A DNA stretch of 54,523 bases from an uncultured Bacteroidia bacterium (GTDB taxonomy: Bacteria; Bacteroidota; Bacteroidia; Bacteroidales; UBA932): NCBI GenBank assembly GCA_902801205.1, contig CADCHE010000014.1, forward strand, positions 1 to 54,523, written 5' to 3'. The number at the start of each line of letters is the position of its first letter. Within the stretch, counting starts at the first letter, position 1. A model generated the notes under the pieces. The model ran no database searches. It was given only the letters and a program-made list of their open reading frames with translations, and had not been told where the DNA came from. A program made the position numbers and the translations under genes. Below are positions 17,326-28,605 of the stretch, piece by piece.

Positions 17326-17347
17326 AGTTATCAAACGAGTTATCAAC
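17326..17347. repeat. Two direct copies of AGTTATCAA, 12-base period
   Basis: AGTTATCAAA at 17326-17335 and AGTTATCAAC at 17338-17347, in the 138-base divergent gap between the PRTase-like gene and the GNAT-like gene, directly upstream of the run of T and a TATATTCG element. A same-face dimer operator or a pair of degenerate DnaA-box-like sites are both possible. Confidence 0.5.
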
Positions 17348-17356
17348 TTTTTTTTG

Positions 17357-17364
17357 TATATTCG
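17357..17364 (+). promoter_or_regulatory. Weak candidate -7 box TATATTCG (GNAT-like gene)
   Basis: One mismatch to TAnnTTTG, 29 bases before the ATG at 17393. The position suits the start of the three-gene lipid unit, but the match is imperfect. Confidence 0.35.
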
Positions 17365-17392
17365 CGAATCAATCATGTAATCTGATAGTGTG

Positions 17393-18514
17393 ATGGACAT
17401 TACGGTCAAGGAAGTCAGGACGCGGAAGGAACTGCGGCAGTTCGCCGCTTTCCCGAACCGGCTCTACAAGGATAATCCCTACTATGTGCCGCAGATCGTG
17501 TCGATGGACATGGATACGTTCGATCCGAAAAAGAACCGCGCTTTCGAGGTCTGTGAAGGGACCTACTGGCTGGCTGTCGATGGAGAAGGCGATATCGTCG
17601 GGCGCATCGCCGGCATCATCAACCACCAGTACAACCGGAAGGTCGGCCGGAAGATCTGCCGTTTCGGCTGGGTGGATTTCATCGAATCCCAGGAAGTGGC
17701 CGACGCCCTCCTGGAGCAGGTCGCCCGGTATGCCCGCGAGAAGGGGATGGACGAGATCGAAGGTCCGGTCGGTTTCCTGGAGTTCGACATCGCCGGCGTG
17801 CTCGTCGAAGGATTCGACCAGCTGCCGACCGCATACGGGAAGTACAATGCCCCCTATTACGAGCCGATGATCCTGAAGAACGGCTTCGTCAAGTCGACGG
17901 ATTTCGTGGAATTCCTGATCAAGGTCCCGGAGGACCTTTCCCGCTATGAACGCTTTGCGAAGCTGATCGCCGAGAAATACGGACTCCGCGAAGCCCCGAT
18001 CCGCAACAAGCGGCAGCTGGGACCGTATCTCGACGGTGTCTTCCGTGTCATGAACGAGTGCTATTCGCACCTGCACGGCTTCTCGGAACTGTCCCCTGCC
18101 CAGTGCGACGACCTGAAGAAGCAGTTTCTCGGCAACATCCGGCTCGACTATGTCTCCATCATCCTCGATGCCTCCGACCGGGTCGTGGCCTTCGGCGTCT
18201 GCCTGCCTTCCCTCTCCAAGGCGATGCAGAAAGCGAAGGGAAGCCTCTTCCCGTTCGGGTTCATCCACCTGCTCCGGGCCCTTCGCAAGAACGACACCGT
18301 CGATGCGCTGCTGATCGCGATTTCGGACGAGTACCGGCACAAGGGAGTGAACGCGCTGATCGCCTCCAAACTGGGGCACGGCTTCCATGCCAACGGCATC
18401 CACTACATTGAAAGTACGCGCGAACTGGAGGACAACAACAACGTCCAGAACATCTGGGGAAGGCAGGAATACCGTCTCCACAAACGCGCACGGGTATATA
18501 TCAAGCACATCTAA
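17393..18514 (+). CDS. GNAT-like protein of unknown substrate, in a lipid-synthesis unit
   Basis: A 373-residue soluble protein from a widespread Bacteroidota family with an N-terminal acyltransferase-like half (PNRLYKDNPYYVP, near 20-32; VGRIAGIINHQYN near 63) and a second GNAT-like half containing DEYRHKGVNALIASKLGHGFHANGI, which resembles the acetyl-CoA binding loop and following helix. I chose ATG 17393; a GTG at 17390 is directly before it. The stop is 10 bases from a CDP-alcohol phosphatidyltransferase gene and an acyltransferase gene follows, so N- or O-acylation in lipid or aminolipid synthesis is a fair inference. No substrate can be assigned. Confidence 0.68.
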   Translation: MDITVKEVRTRKELRQFAAFPNRLYKDNPYYVPQIVSMDMDTFDPKKNRAFEVCEGTYWLAVDGEGDIVGRIAGIINHQYNRKVGRKICRFGWVDFIESQEVADALLEQVARYAREKGMDEIEGPVGFLEFDIAGVLVEGFDQLPTAYGKYNAPYYEPMILKNGFVKSTDFVEFLIKVPEDLSRYERFAKLIAEKYGLREAPIRNKRQLGPYLDGVFRVMNECYSHLHGFSELSPAQCDDLKKQFLGNIRLDYVSIILDASDRVVAFGVCLPSLSKAMQKAKGSLFPFGFIHLLRALRKNDTVDALLIAISDEYRHKGVNALIASKLGHGFHANGIHYIESTRELEDNNNVQNIWGRQEYRLHKRARVYIKHI

Positions 18515-18524
18515 CGAAACGTAT

Positions 18525-19232
18525 ATGACAGACAAGAAAGCGGAAAGGATCCAGACATCCTTCCTGAACGGGATTGAAAAGAAGGCGCTGGTCTGGCTGG
18601 CCGCACGGCAGCCCAAGTGGATGGTTTCCGACATGCTTACGTTCATCGGTACCCTGGGTGCGATCGTGATTGCGGCGGGATACATCCTCTCTTCACAGTC
18701 CATCCATTTCCTCTGGCTCAGTTCGCTCGGCTTCATCATCAACTGGTACGGCGATTCCCTTGACGGAACGCTCGCCCGTGTACGTGACATGCAGCGTCCC
18801 ATTTACGGTTATTATCTTGACCATACGGTCGACTGCATCAACGAAGCGTTCATGTTCCTCGGCGTAGGACTCTCTCCCCTGATGAACCTGCCCCTGGCCC
18901 TGATGATCCTGGTCGTCTACCTGTTCCTGACGATCAACGTGAGCGTCAATGCCCACCTCAAGGGTGAATTCAAGTTGACGTACCTCAAGCTGGGCCCTAC
19001 CGAATTCCGGGTATTCGCCATCCTCGTCAACACTCTCTTCATCCTGGTGCGCCCCCTGCGTGATTTCTCGCAGCAGGTGAACATCCTGGGCCATCCGGCC
19101 GAACTTCGCGCCCTCGACGTCGCCGGAATCATCATCCTGGTGCTCCTGGTGGCCATTTATCTGATTACCATCATCTCCGATGCGCGGGCCTATGCGAAGG
19201 CCGATCCGATGCCGGAGAAGAAAAAAGACTGA
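18525..19232 (+). CDS. CDP-alcohol phosphatidyltransferase family membrane protein
   Basis: Integral membrane enzyme that moves a phosphatidyl (or similar) group from a CDP-activated donor onto an alcohol. The 235 residues contain the full family signature: Asp77, Asp80-Gly81, Ala84-Arg85, Gly95, Asp99 and Asp103 (DSLDGTLARVRD ... GYYLDHTVD). About six hydrophobic segments flank it. The ATG at 18525 is chosen because it falls 10 bases after the upstream stop; the frame is open further upstream only inside the previous gene. The acceptor may be inositol phosphate, glycerol phosphate or another polar headgroup; this cannot be decided by motif. Confidence 0.9.
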   Translation: MTDKKAERIQTSFLNGIEKKALVWLAARQPKWMVSDMLTFIGTLGAIVIAAGYILSSQSIHFLWLSSLGFIINWYGDSLDGTLARVRDMQRPIYGYYLDHTVDCINEAFMFLGVGLSPLMNLPLALMILVVYLFLTINVSVNAHLKGEFKLTYLKLGPTEFRVFAILVNTLFILVRPLRDFSQQVNILGHPAELRALDVAGIIILVLLVAIYLITIISDARAYAKADPMPEKKKD

Positions 19233-19238
19233 CACGTC

Positions 19239-20081
19239 ATGCCGCTCCTGCCCGTCAGCGACCTGGAGAAATGGATTCCGGCTTTCCGCGGGAAAGCCGG
19301 CCGCGCCCTGGCGGAAAGTCTCCGCGGACTGCTGGGCATCCGGACGCTCTCTGGCTTGTATGACGAGATCTGCGGAAGCGAAGGGGCGGATTTTGCCCGC
19401 ACCCTGCTCCAGCGCCTGAACGTGCGGTATCGCATCGGACATCCCGATCGTCTCGCGCAACTTCCGGAAGGGCCTTTCGTGACGGTCAGCAACCATCCGT
19501 ACGGCGGCTTGGACGGCGTCATGCTGATCGATCTGATGGGCCACCTGCGCGACGATTTCAAGGTGATGGCCAACGAATTCCTGACTGTGGTGAAGGCGTT
19601 GACGCCCAGCCTGATCGTCGTCAACCCGAGCAACAAAGCGAGCACCGGTGTAACGGAGCGGAACATCCGCGGTACGCATGAGGTGTTCCGGCAGCTTTCC
19701 AGCGGCCATCCGGTCGGCTTTTTCCCTTCCGGTGCGGTGTCGGACCTGCATCTGCGGGGGCAGTGTGCCATCCGCGACCGCGACTGGCAGATGTCCACGG
19801 TCCGTCTCATCAAGAAGGCGCGCGTTCCCGTCGTCCCGGTCCGGTTCTTCGACCGGAATTCCCTTTTCTTCTATCTTCTGGGTTTGGTAGACTGGCGCGT
19901 ACGGGTGACCCGCTTGCCGCGTGAACTGCTCAACAAACGGGATGCAACGCCGCGGATCGGGATCGGTGAGGTCCTCTCCGTCGAGGCGCAGGACCGCGTG
20001 ACGGACCTGCAGGCGTACCGTTCCCTGCTGCGTGGCAGCGTCTACGACATGCCGCTCCCGGATTCCTTCACGGAACTGTAA
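19239..20081 (+). CDS. PlsC-type acyltransferase (lysophospholipid/aminolipid acyltransferase family)
   Basis: A 280-residue membrane-associated acyltransferase. The catalytic block NHPYGGLDG (N85, H86, D92) has five residues between His and Asp, as in the Bacteroidota NHPFGGLDG subgroup, not the classic HX4D. Further blocks are VKALTPSLIVVNP, FFPSGAVS (FPEG equivalent) and VVPVRFF. It is the third gene of the unit with the GNAT-like and CDP-alcohol genes (6-base gap). The family includes O-acyltransferases for phospholipids and for ornithine/glycine lipids. It ends before a large hairpin element and a terminator shared with the convergent pfp gene. Confidence 0.85.
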   Translation: MPLLPVSDLEKWIPAFRGKAGRALAESLRGLLGIRTLSGLYDEICGSEGADFARTLLQRLNVRYRIGHPDRLAQLPEGPFVTVSNHPYGGLDGVMLIDLMGHLRDDFKVMANEFLTVVKALTPSLIVVNPSNKASTGVTERNIRGTHEVFRQLSSGHPVGFFPSGAVSDLHLRGQCAIRDRDWQMSTVRLIKKARVPVVPVRFFDRNSLFFYLLGLVDWRVRVTRLPRELLNKRDATPRIGIGEVLSVEAQDRVTDLQAYRSLLRGSVYDMPLPDSFTEL

Positions 20082-20124
20082 ACCGTCCTTCCCGGCAGCA
20101 AAAAATATGTTGTTTCAAGTTCGC

Positions 20125-20218
20125 GGGCGGGTTGTCCTGCAAACCTTCCGCTTCGCGGCGGGCCCCTTCCGTTCACGAGGCCACGGGCGGCCACGGGTTT
20201 GCCAGGACAACCCGCCCG
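20125..20218. repeat. Long GC-rich hairpin element (22-bp arms)
   Basis: Arms 20125-20146 and 20196-20218 pair over 22 base pairs with one bulged base (20202). The 49-base interior is itself structured: CCGC-TTC-GCGG near 20149-20159 and a tandem 10-base repeat GGCCACGGGC/GGCCACGGGT at 20179-20198. It lies between convergent genes, upstream of a separate terminator. It looks like an extragenic palindromic repeat or a folded RNA, not a gene. No other copy was noticed in the window. Confidence 0.7.
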
Positions 20219-20234
20219 GCTCACTTTCTTAATA

Positions 20235-20278
20235 AAAAAGAAGACGACCAATAATCACTTATTAGTCGCCTTCTTTTA
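20235..20278. terminator. Bidirectional intrinsic terminator between acyltransferase and pfp
   Basis: Arms 20236-20254 and 20259-20277 pair with two mismatches around the loop TCAC (20255-20258). The A-run at 20234-20239 and the TTCTTTT at 20271-20277 supply U-runs in both directions, which suits two convergent genes. Confidence 0.8.
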
Positions 20279-20297
20279 TCTCCATGGAAGTACCTGA

Positions 20298-23718
<3,421 letters not shown>

Positions 23719-23723
23719 AGGGT

Positions 23724-25955
23724 ATGAGTTTTTCGAAGTTTACAGAAGAAGACAACGCGTTGATCCGCAACTGTTTCCACGAACTCATGGAAGTGGCGGA
23801 AAAGCGTTGCGCGAACCCCTCTGAGATCGAAGTCGTCCAGAAGGCCTTCGATTTCGCCAATGAAGCGCACAAGGACATCCGCCGCCGTTCGGGCGGCCCC
23901 TATATCATCCACCCGATCGAGGTGGCGAAAATCGTGGTCTCGTCCATCGGGCTCGGCTACAAGTCCATTGCCGCCGCCCTCCTGCACGACGTGGTGGAAG
24001 ACACCGATTATACCGTCGAGGACATCCGCAACCTCTTCGGCGACAAGATCGCTTCGCTGGTGGACGGCTTGACCAAGATCAAGACCGTGCTCGACAACGA
24101 AGACCGCAGTAAATCGCTGGGTGAGGCGCCTGCAGAACAGAGCCTCCAGGCGGAGAATTTCAAGCGCATCCTCCTCACGCTCAACGACGACGTGCGCGTG
24201 GTCCTCATCAAACTGGCGGACCGGCTGCACAACTGCCGTACGATCGAGTTCATGCCCGAATACAAGCGCGACAAGATCCTCAGCGAGACGATGTTCATCT
24301 TCATCCCCCTCGCCCACCGGCTCGGCCTTTACGAGATCAAGTCCGAGATGGAGAACATCTGGCTGAAATACAAGGAGCCGGATGCCTTCCGGGACATCAC
24401 GGCACAGATCGCTTCGACGATCTCCGGAAAGGAGAAGGACATCGATGCGTTCGTGGTCCCGATCGAGAGCGCCCTGCGCCGCGCCGGGTTCGACTTCGAG
24501 ATTCGCAAGCGCATCAAGACGCCGTACTCGATCTGGCACAAGATGCAGACGAAACAGGTCACGTTCGACGAGGTGTACGACCTGTTCGCCCTCCGCATCG
24601 TCTTCTCCCCGCCCTCGGACGCGAAGGAGACGGAACGGGACCAGTGCTACCACATCTTCTCGATCATCACCGGCATGTACCGCTACAAGCCGGACCGGGT
24701 GCGCGACTGGGTGCGCCATCCGAAGAGCAATGGTTACGAGGCCCTGCACTGCACCCTGCTGAGCGAAAAGGGCATCTGGGTGGAAGTCCAGATCCGCTCC
24801 AAGCGGATGGACGACATCGCCGAGAAAGGTATCGCGGCCCACTGGTCGTACAAGAAGGAAGGCTACATCAGTGAGAACGACAGCGAGATGGACAAATGGC
24901 TGGCGAAGGTCAAGGAGATCCTGGTCAGTCCGGACGTCAACGCCCTGGAATTGCTCGACATCATCCACAACGACCTGACAGGCAGCGAAATCGTCGTCTT
25001 CACGCCGAAGGGGGAACAACGCTCGGTGGCCAAGGGCAGCACCGCCCTGGACTTCGGTTACCAGATCCACACGGAGATCGGGAACCGGGCCATCGCCGCG
25101 AAGGTGAACATGAAGCTGGTTCCGCTCTCGTACGTGCTGCACAGCGGCGACCAGGTGGAGATCATCACGGCCGGCAACGGGCACCCGAAGCGCGAATGGC
25201 TCCAGTTCCTGCAGACGCGCCATGCCCGCAACCTTGTCCTGGACTATTTCAAGGGTGACAAGAAGGAGACGGTCCGCCAGGGGCAGGCGTTGCTTGCGCA
25301 ATACCTGGAAAAGGCCGGGTACAAGATGAACCAGGACTCCCTTACGCTGATCTGTGACCATTTCAACGTTCCGGGCAGGAATTTTGAAGAACTGTATTTC
25401 CGCATCGGGCTGGGGATGCTCAACCTGGGCGAACTGCCGGAAGTGCTTTCCGCCAGCGGTGTCGGCCGCGGCCACTCCTGGACGTTCCCGTGGTTCCGCC
25501 GGGGCAAGGGCGGGAAGGATCCGGAGAAGAATGGTTCCGCACCGGTGATCGCCTCCTGCTGCAAGCCGATTCCGGGCGATCCGGTGATCGGCATCCGTAC
25601 GCCCGACGGGGTGGTGACCGTGCATAAGAAAACGTGTCCCGTCGCCGAAAACATTGCCTCCAAGCATGGCGACTGGGTCGTCGTCCCCAAGTGGGAGGGA
25701 ACGGCGGATAACCAGGTGTTCACGGTCCGGCTCTCCGTCACGGGCATCGACCGGATGGGCCTGCTCAACGAGATCTCGCGTTTCATCTCGCTGGTGATGG
25801 GGGTGAACATGCGGAAAGTTTACCTCAGTTCGGAGAACGGTGTCTTTGAAGGCTACTTCGACCTGAGCGTGCAGAACAAGTCCGTGCTGGAGCGGATGAT
25901 CAAGCGGTTGAGCGCGATCGACGGCATCCAGAATGTGGCACGGACCGATATATGA
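23724..25955 (+). CDS. spoT: Bifunctional (p)ppGpp synthetase/hydrolase (Rel/SpoT)
   Basis: Makes and degrades the stringent-response alarmone. 743 residues. The HD hydrolase domain shows IIHPIEVAKI (His63) and LLHDVVEDT (His88-Asp89, Glu92-Asp93), so hydrolysis should be active. The synthetase domain has KTPYSIWHKMQ, FDEVYDLFALRIVF and RVRDWVRHPKSNGYEALH; the basic RVRD at the place of RxKD is the signature of bifunctional enzymes, unlike the acidic ExDD of mono-functional RelA. TGS (IVVFTPKGEQRSVAKGSTALDFGY) and C-terminal ACT domains follow. It is the only such enzyme in the window and lies between ligA and a lipoprotein gene, 5 and 7 bases apart. Confidence 0.96.
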   Translation: MSFSKFTEEDNALIRNCFHELMEVAEKRCANPSEIEVVQKAFDFANEAHKDIRRRSGGPYIIHPIEVAKIVVSSIGLGYKSIAAALLHDVVEDTDYTVEDIRNLFGDKIASLVDGLTKIKTVLDNEDRSKSLGEAPAEQSLQAENFKRILLTLNDDVRVVLIKLADRLHNCRTIEFMPEYKRDKILSETMFIFIPLAHRLGLYEIKSEMENIWLKYKEPDAFRDITAQIASTISGKEKDIDAFVVPIESALRRAGFDFEIRKRIKTPYSIWHKMQTKQVTFDEVYDLFALRIVFSPPSDAKETERDQCYHIFSIITGMYRYKPDRVRDWVRHPKSNGYEALHCTLLSEKGIWVEVQIRSKRMDDIAEKGIAAHWSYKKEGYISENDSEMDKWLAKVKEILVSPDVNALELLDIIHNDLTGSEIVVFTPKGEQRSVAKGSTALDFGYQIHTEIGNRAIAAKVNMKLVPLSYVLHSGDQVEIITAGNGHPKREWLQFLQTRHARNLVLDYFKGDKKETVRQGQALLAQYLEKAGYKMNQDSLTLICDHFNVPGRNFEELYFRIGLGMLNLGELPEVLSASGVGRGHSWTFPWFRRGKGGKDPEKNGSAPVIASCCKPIPGDPVIGIRTPDGVVTVHKKTCPVAENIASKHGDWVVVPKWEGTADNQVFTVRLSVTGIDRMGLLNEISRFISLVMGVNMRKVYLSSENGVFEGYFDLSVQNKSVLERMIKRLSAIDGIQNVARTDI

Positions 25956-25962
25956 GACAAAT

Positions 25963-27759
25963 ATGAAGCGATTGATAAAGAGATATTTCCCGTTGATTCC
26001 CGTCTTCGTCGCCCTCGGCGTGTCGCTCTTCTCGCCCTCCTGCGCGAACACGACCCAGGCTCCGACCGGCGGAAAGAAGGATACGATTCCTCCGGTGGTG
26101 ACGGCGGTCTCCCCCGCCCTGGGTGCCCTGAACGTGCCCGTGCACGACACCAAGGTGGTCTTCACCTTCAACGAGTACGTGACCGTCAAGGAGCCGAAGG
26201 CGCTCTACCTCTCCCCGCCCCTGCAGAAACAGCCCCGTTTCAAACTCAAGGGCAAGAGCGTCGTCGTCTACTTCGAAGAGGATCTCCAGCCGAATACGAC
26301 GTACACGCTCGATGTGACGGGCGCCATTGCGGACAACAACGAGGGAAATAAGTTCCCGGGATACACGGCCGTCTTTTCGACCGGTTCCGCCATCGACACC
26401 ATGCTCCTGACGGGAACGGTCGTCGACTGCAACACACTCAAGCCCATCAAGGGGGCGACGGTGATGCTGTACAAGGACCAGGCGGATTCCGCCGTCTTCC
26501 TGCGGCGCCCCTTCGCGTCCGTCCGCACGGACGACTGGGGCTACTTCACCCTGCGGAACATCCAGGACACCCTATACCGGATCTATGCCGTGGTCGACGG
26601 GAACGGAAACAACCTCTATGATCCCGACGAGGACCGGATCGCCTTCTCGGATACGCTCGTACGTCCACACCGCTTCGTGGTCGATTCCCTGCCGGAACTC
26701 ACGAAATATGACATGAAGGACACCGTCCACTGTCTCGCGCGCGGCTCCGACATGACGCTGAACGTTTTCCGCGAACGCCCTTCCAAGCAGATGCTGATGA
26801 ACAAGGTGCGGATTTCCGACCGTTCCGCTTATGTGACTTTCAACGCGCCGGACACCCGGATCGACTCGCTCTGGTTCAAGGGCATTGCCCCGAACCGCGT
26901 CATCGCCCAGTTCAATCCGCGTCGCGACAGCCTCGAACTCTGGGTCAATGACCGGCGCCGGATTCCGGACACGCTCCATTTGAACCTGGTTTTCTGGAAG
27001 ACCGATTCCACCGGCACGCTGAAACCCGTGACGGAAACCGTCCGGCTCTTCGACGAGAACAAGCCCAAGGGAAAGCCCACGCGCAAGAAACTCGAGCATA
27101 AGGACACGGTCTGCCAGATGACGCTTACCGGCAAGCCGGAGACCGTGGAACAGGCCGGTTTCGAGATCGAGTTCGCCTTCCCGCCGGTCTACGGCCACTT
27201 CGATTCGCTGGTCCTGAAGTCGGTCAACCCGAAACAGCAGGAGACCATCGAAGCGTTCACATGGGAGCGGGATTCCCTGAACCTGCGCAAATACACCTTC
27301 CGGCCTACCGGAACCCTGCAGACGGGGTTTGACTATATCTTCAAGGTCCCTTCGCGGACGTTCCAGGACATCAACGGTTTCTGGAACGACAGTACGCAGG
27401 TGAAGGTCACCCTGCCCACGGATGAATCGCTCAGCAGCCTCACGCTGCGGATGACGGGCGTGGGCGGACGGCGGTACATCGTCGACCTGCTGAACGAGAA
27501 GCGGAGCCAGGTCCTCCGTACGTATCAGATCGAGGCGGACGCCGACCTTCTCTTCCCTTACCTGAAGAAGGGCAAGTATTCCGTCCGGATCACGGAAGAC
27601 GTGAACCGGAATGGCATCGTCGACACCGGCCTGCTCCTCGCCCGCCGGCAGCCGGAGAAGGTGAAGTTCCTCCAATTCAACCGGGAGGACATGGTCGACA
27701 TCCCGGAAAAAACGGAGTTGTCGCAAGATGTTGATCTTGTTGAAGTGTTTAAAGACTAG
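25963..27759 (+). CDS. Ig-like-domain (Big_5-type) envelope lipoprotein
   Basis: A 598-residue exported protein of a Bacteroidota family with no known activity. The start at ATG 25963 gives a basic N-terminus (MKRLIKRY), a hydrophobic stretch and a lipobox-like PSC near residue 29. Residues about 44-140 form an Ig-like domain (DTIPPVVTAVSPALGALNVPV; DLQPNTTYTLDVTGAIADNNEGN). A second beta-rich segment with a carboxypeptidase-regulatory look follows (GTVVDCNTLKPIKGATVMLYK). Near the end DVNRNGIVDTG resembles a Ca-binding loop. It is cotranscribed with spoT and a small beta-barrel gene. Confidence 0.75.
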   Translation: MKRLIKRYFPLIPVFVALGVSLFSPSCANTTQAPTGGKKDTIPPVVTAVSPALGALNVPVHDTKVVFTFNEYVTVKEPKALYLSPPLQKQPRFKLKGKSVVVYFEEDLQPNTTYTLDVTGAIADNNEGNKFPGYTAVFSTGSAIDTMLLTGTVVDCNTLKPIKGATVMLYKDQADSAVFLRRPFASVRTDDWGYFTLRNIQDTLYRIYAVVDGNGNNLYDPDEDRIAFSDTLVRPHRFVVDSLPELTKYDMKDTVHCLARGSDMTLNVFRERPSKQMLMNKVRISDRSAYVTFNAPDTRIDSLWFKGIAPNRVIAQFNPRRDSLELWVNDRRRIPDTLHLNLVFWKTDSTGTLKPVTETVRLFDENKPKGKPTRKKLEHKDTVCQMTLTGKPETVEQAGFEIEFAFPPVYGHFDSLVLKSVNPKQQETIEAFTWERDSLNLRKYTFRPTGTLQTGFDYIFKVPSRTFQDINGFWNDSTQVKVTLPTDESLSSLTLRMTGVGGRRYIVDLLNEKRSQVLRTYQIEADADLLFPYLKKGKYSVRITEDVNRNGIVDTGLLLARRQPEKVKFLQFNREDMVDIPEKTELSQDVDLVEVFKD

Positions 27760-27765
27760 GAGTAT

Positions 27766-28605
27766 ATGCGGCGTTATATAAAGTATTTCCCCATCCTTTT
27801 CCTGCTGCTATGCCTGCAGATGACCCTGTCTGCTGCGCCGCGCATGCCGCGGGATACGTCGGTCCGGACCGAGTATCCAGACGAGTACCTGGATACAGTG
27901 CAGGTGTCGAAACGCTTCATCATCAACGACTATACGCTCTTCGGCGTCGAATATGGCGCCTCTCTCTCCCGGATGGAGTTCAATCCTTCCCAGGTGCAGG
28001 AAATGCTGTTTGCACCGATGACAGCCGGGGTCTTTATCACGCGTTACGGAAAGATGTTCGGCTACCTCCCCTATTTCGGGTTCAAGGCCGGCGTGCGGTA
28101 CAGCCACGAAGGCTACAAATTCAAGGAAAACAAGGAAACGGGGCGCATTGCCGTGATCGAGGGGGCGACGCAGGCGCTCATGGATGTCGTGGAAGTTCCT
28201 TTCATGGCACATTTCCATATCGACATGCTGCATTTCAAGATGATGGCCGATGCGGGCATCTACGGTGGATGGCGCATGAACATCGAGCGGACCGGGCCGA
28301 TCGTCTCCGAATCCGCCGCCCATTCTTTCCTTGAAACGGACCACCGCTTCGATTACGGCCTGACCGGCGGCGTGGGTTTTGCCGTGGTCTTCGACCCTTT
28401 TGAATTCCACGTGAACGGTTCGGTGCGCTACGGATGGTCGACCCTGTATGACCCCGACTACGCAAGCCAGTACTACTATCGCTTTGCCTATCCTTTTGAC
28501 ATCATGCTGACGGCCGGCATCTACATCCAGCTGGGCCGCAGGACGGGCAACAACAAGGCGGCGCTCCGCCGTGAAGCTTACAGACAAGTCTATGAAAGTG
28601 AATGA
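27766..28605 (+). CDS. Outer-membrane beta-barrel-like protein, unknown function
   Basis: A 279-residue protein with a clear Sec signal (MRRYIKYFPILFLLLCLQ, cleavage likely after LSAA). The rest is alternating hydrophobic/polar strands rich in Tyr, Phe and Gly (GYLPYFGFKAGVRYSHEGYKF; GLTGGVGFAVVFDPFEFHVNGSVRYGW), typical of a porin-like 8-12-stranded barrel. It follows the Ig-like lipoprotein by 6 bases and overlaps ispG by 14 bases. The two envelope proteins may form a pair, but no role is known. Confidence 0.7.
   Translation: MRRYIKYFPILFLLLCLQMTLSAAPRMPRDTSVRTEYPDEYLDTVQVSKRFIINDYTLFGVEYGASLSRMEFNPSQVQEMLFAPMTAGVFITRYGKMFGYLPYFGFKAGVRYSHEGYKFKENKETGRIAVIEGATQALMDVVEVPFMAHFHIDMLHFKMMADAGIYGGWRMNIERTGPIVSESAAHSFLETDHRFDYGLTGGVGFAVVFDPFEFHVNGSVRYGWSTLYDPDYASQYYYRFAYPFDIMLTAGIYIQLGRRTGNNKAALRREAYRQVYESE

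Noticed and set aside
20042-20251. 69-codon minus-strand frame across the hairpin element
   Set aside because: It has no start context, spans the end of the acyltransferase and the palindromic arms, and reads as repeat translation.
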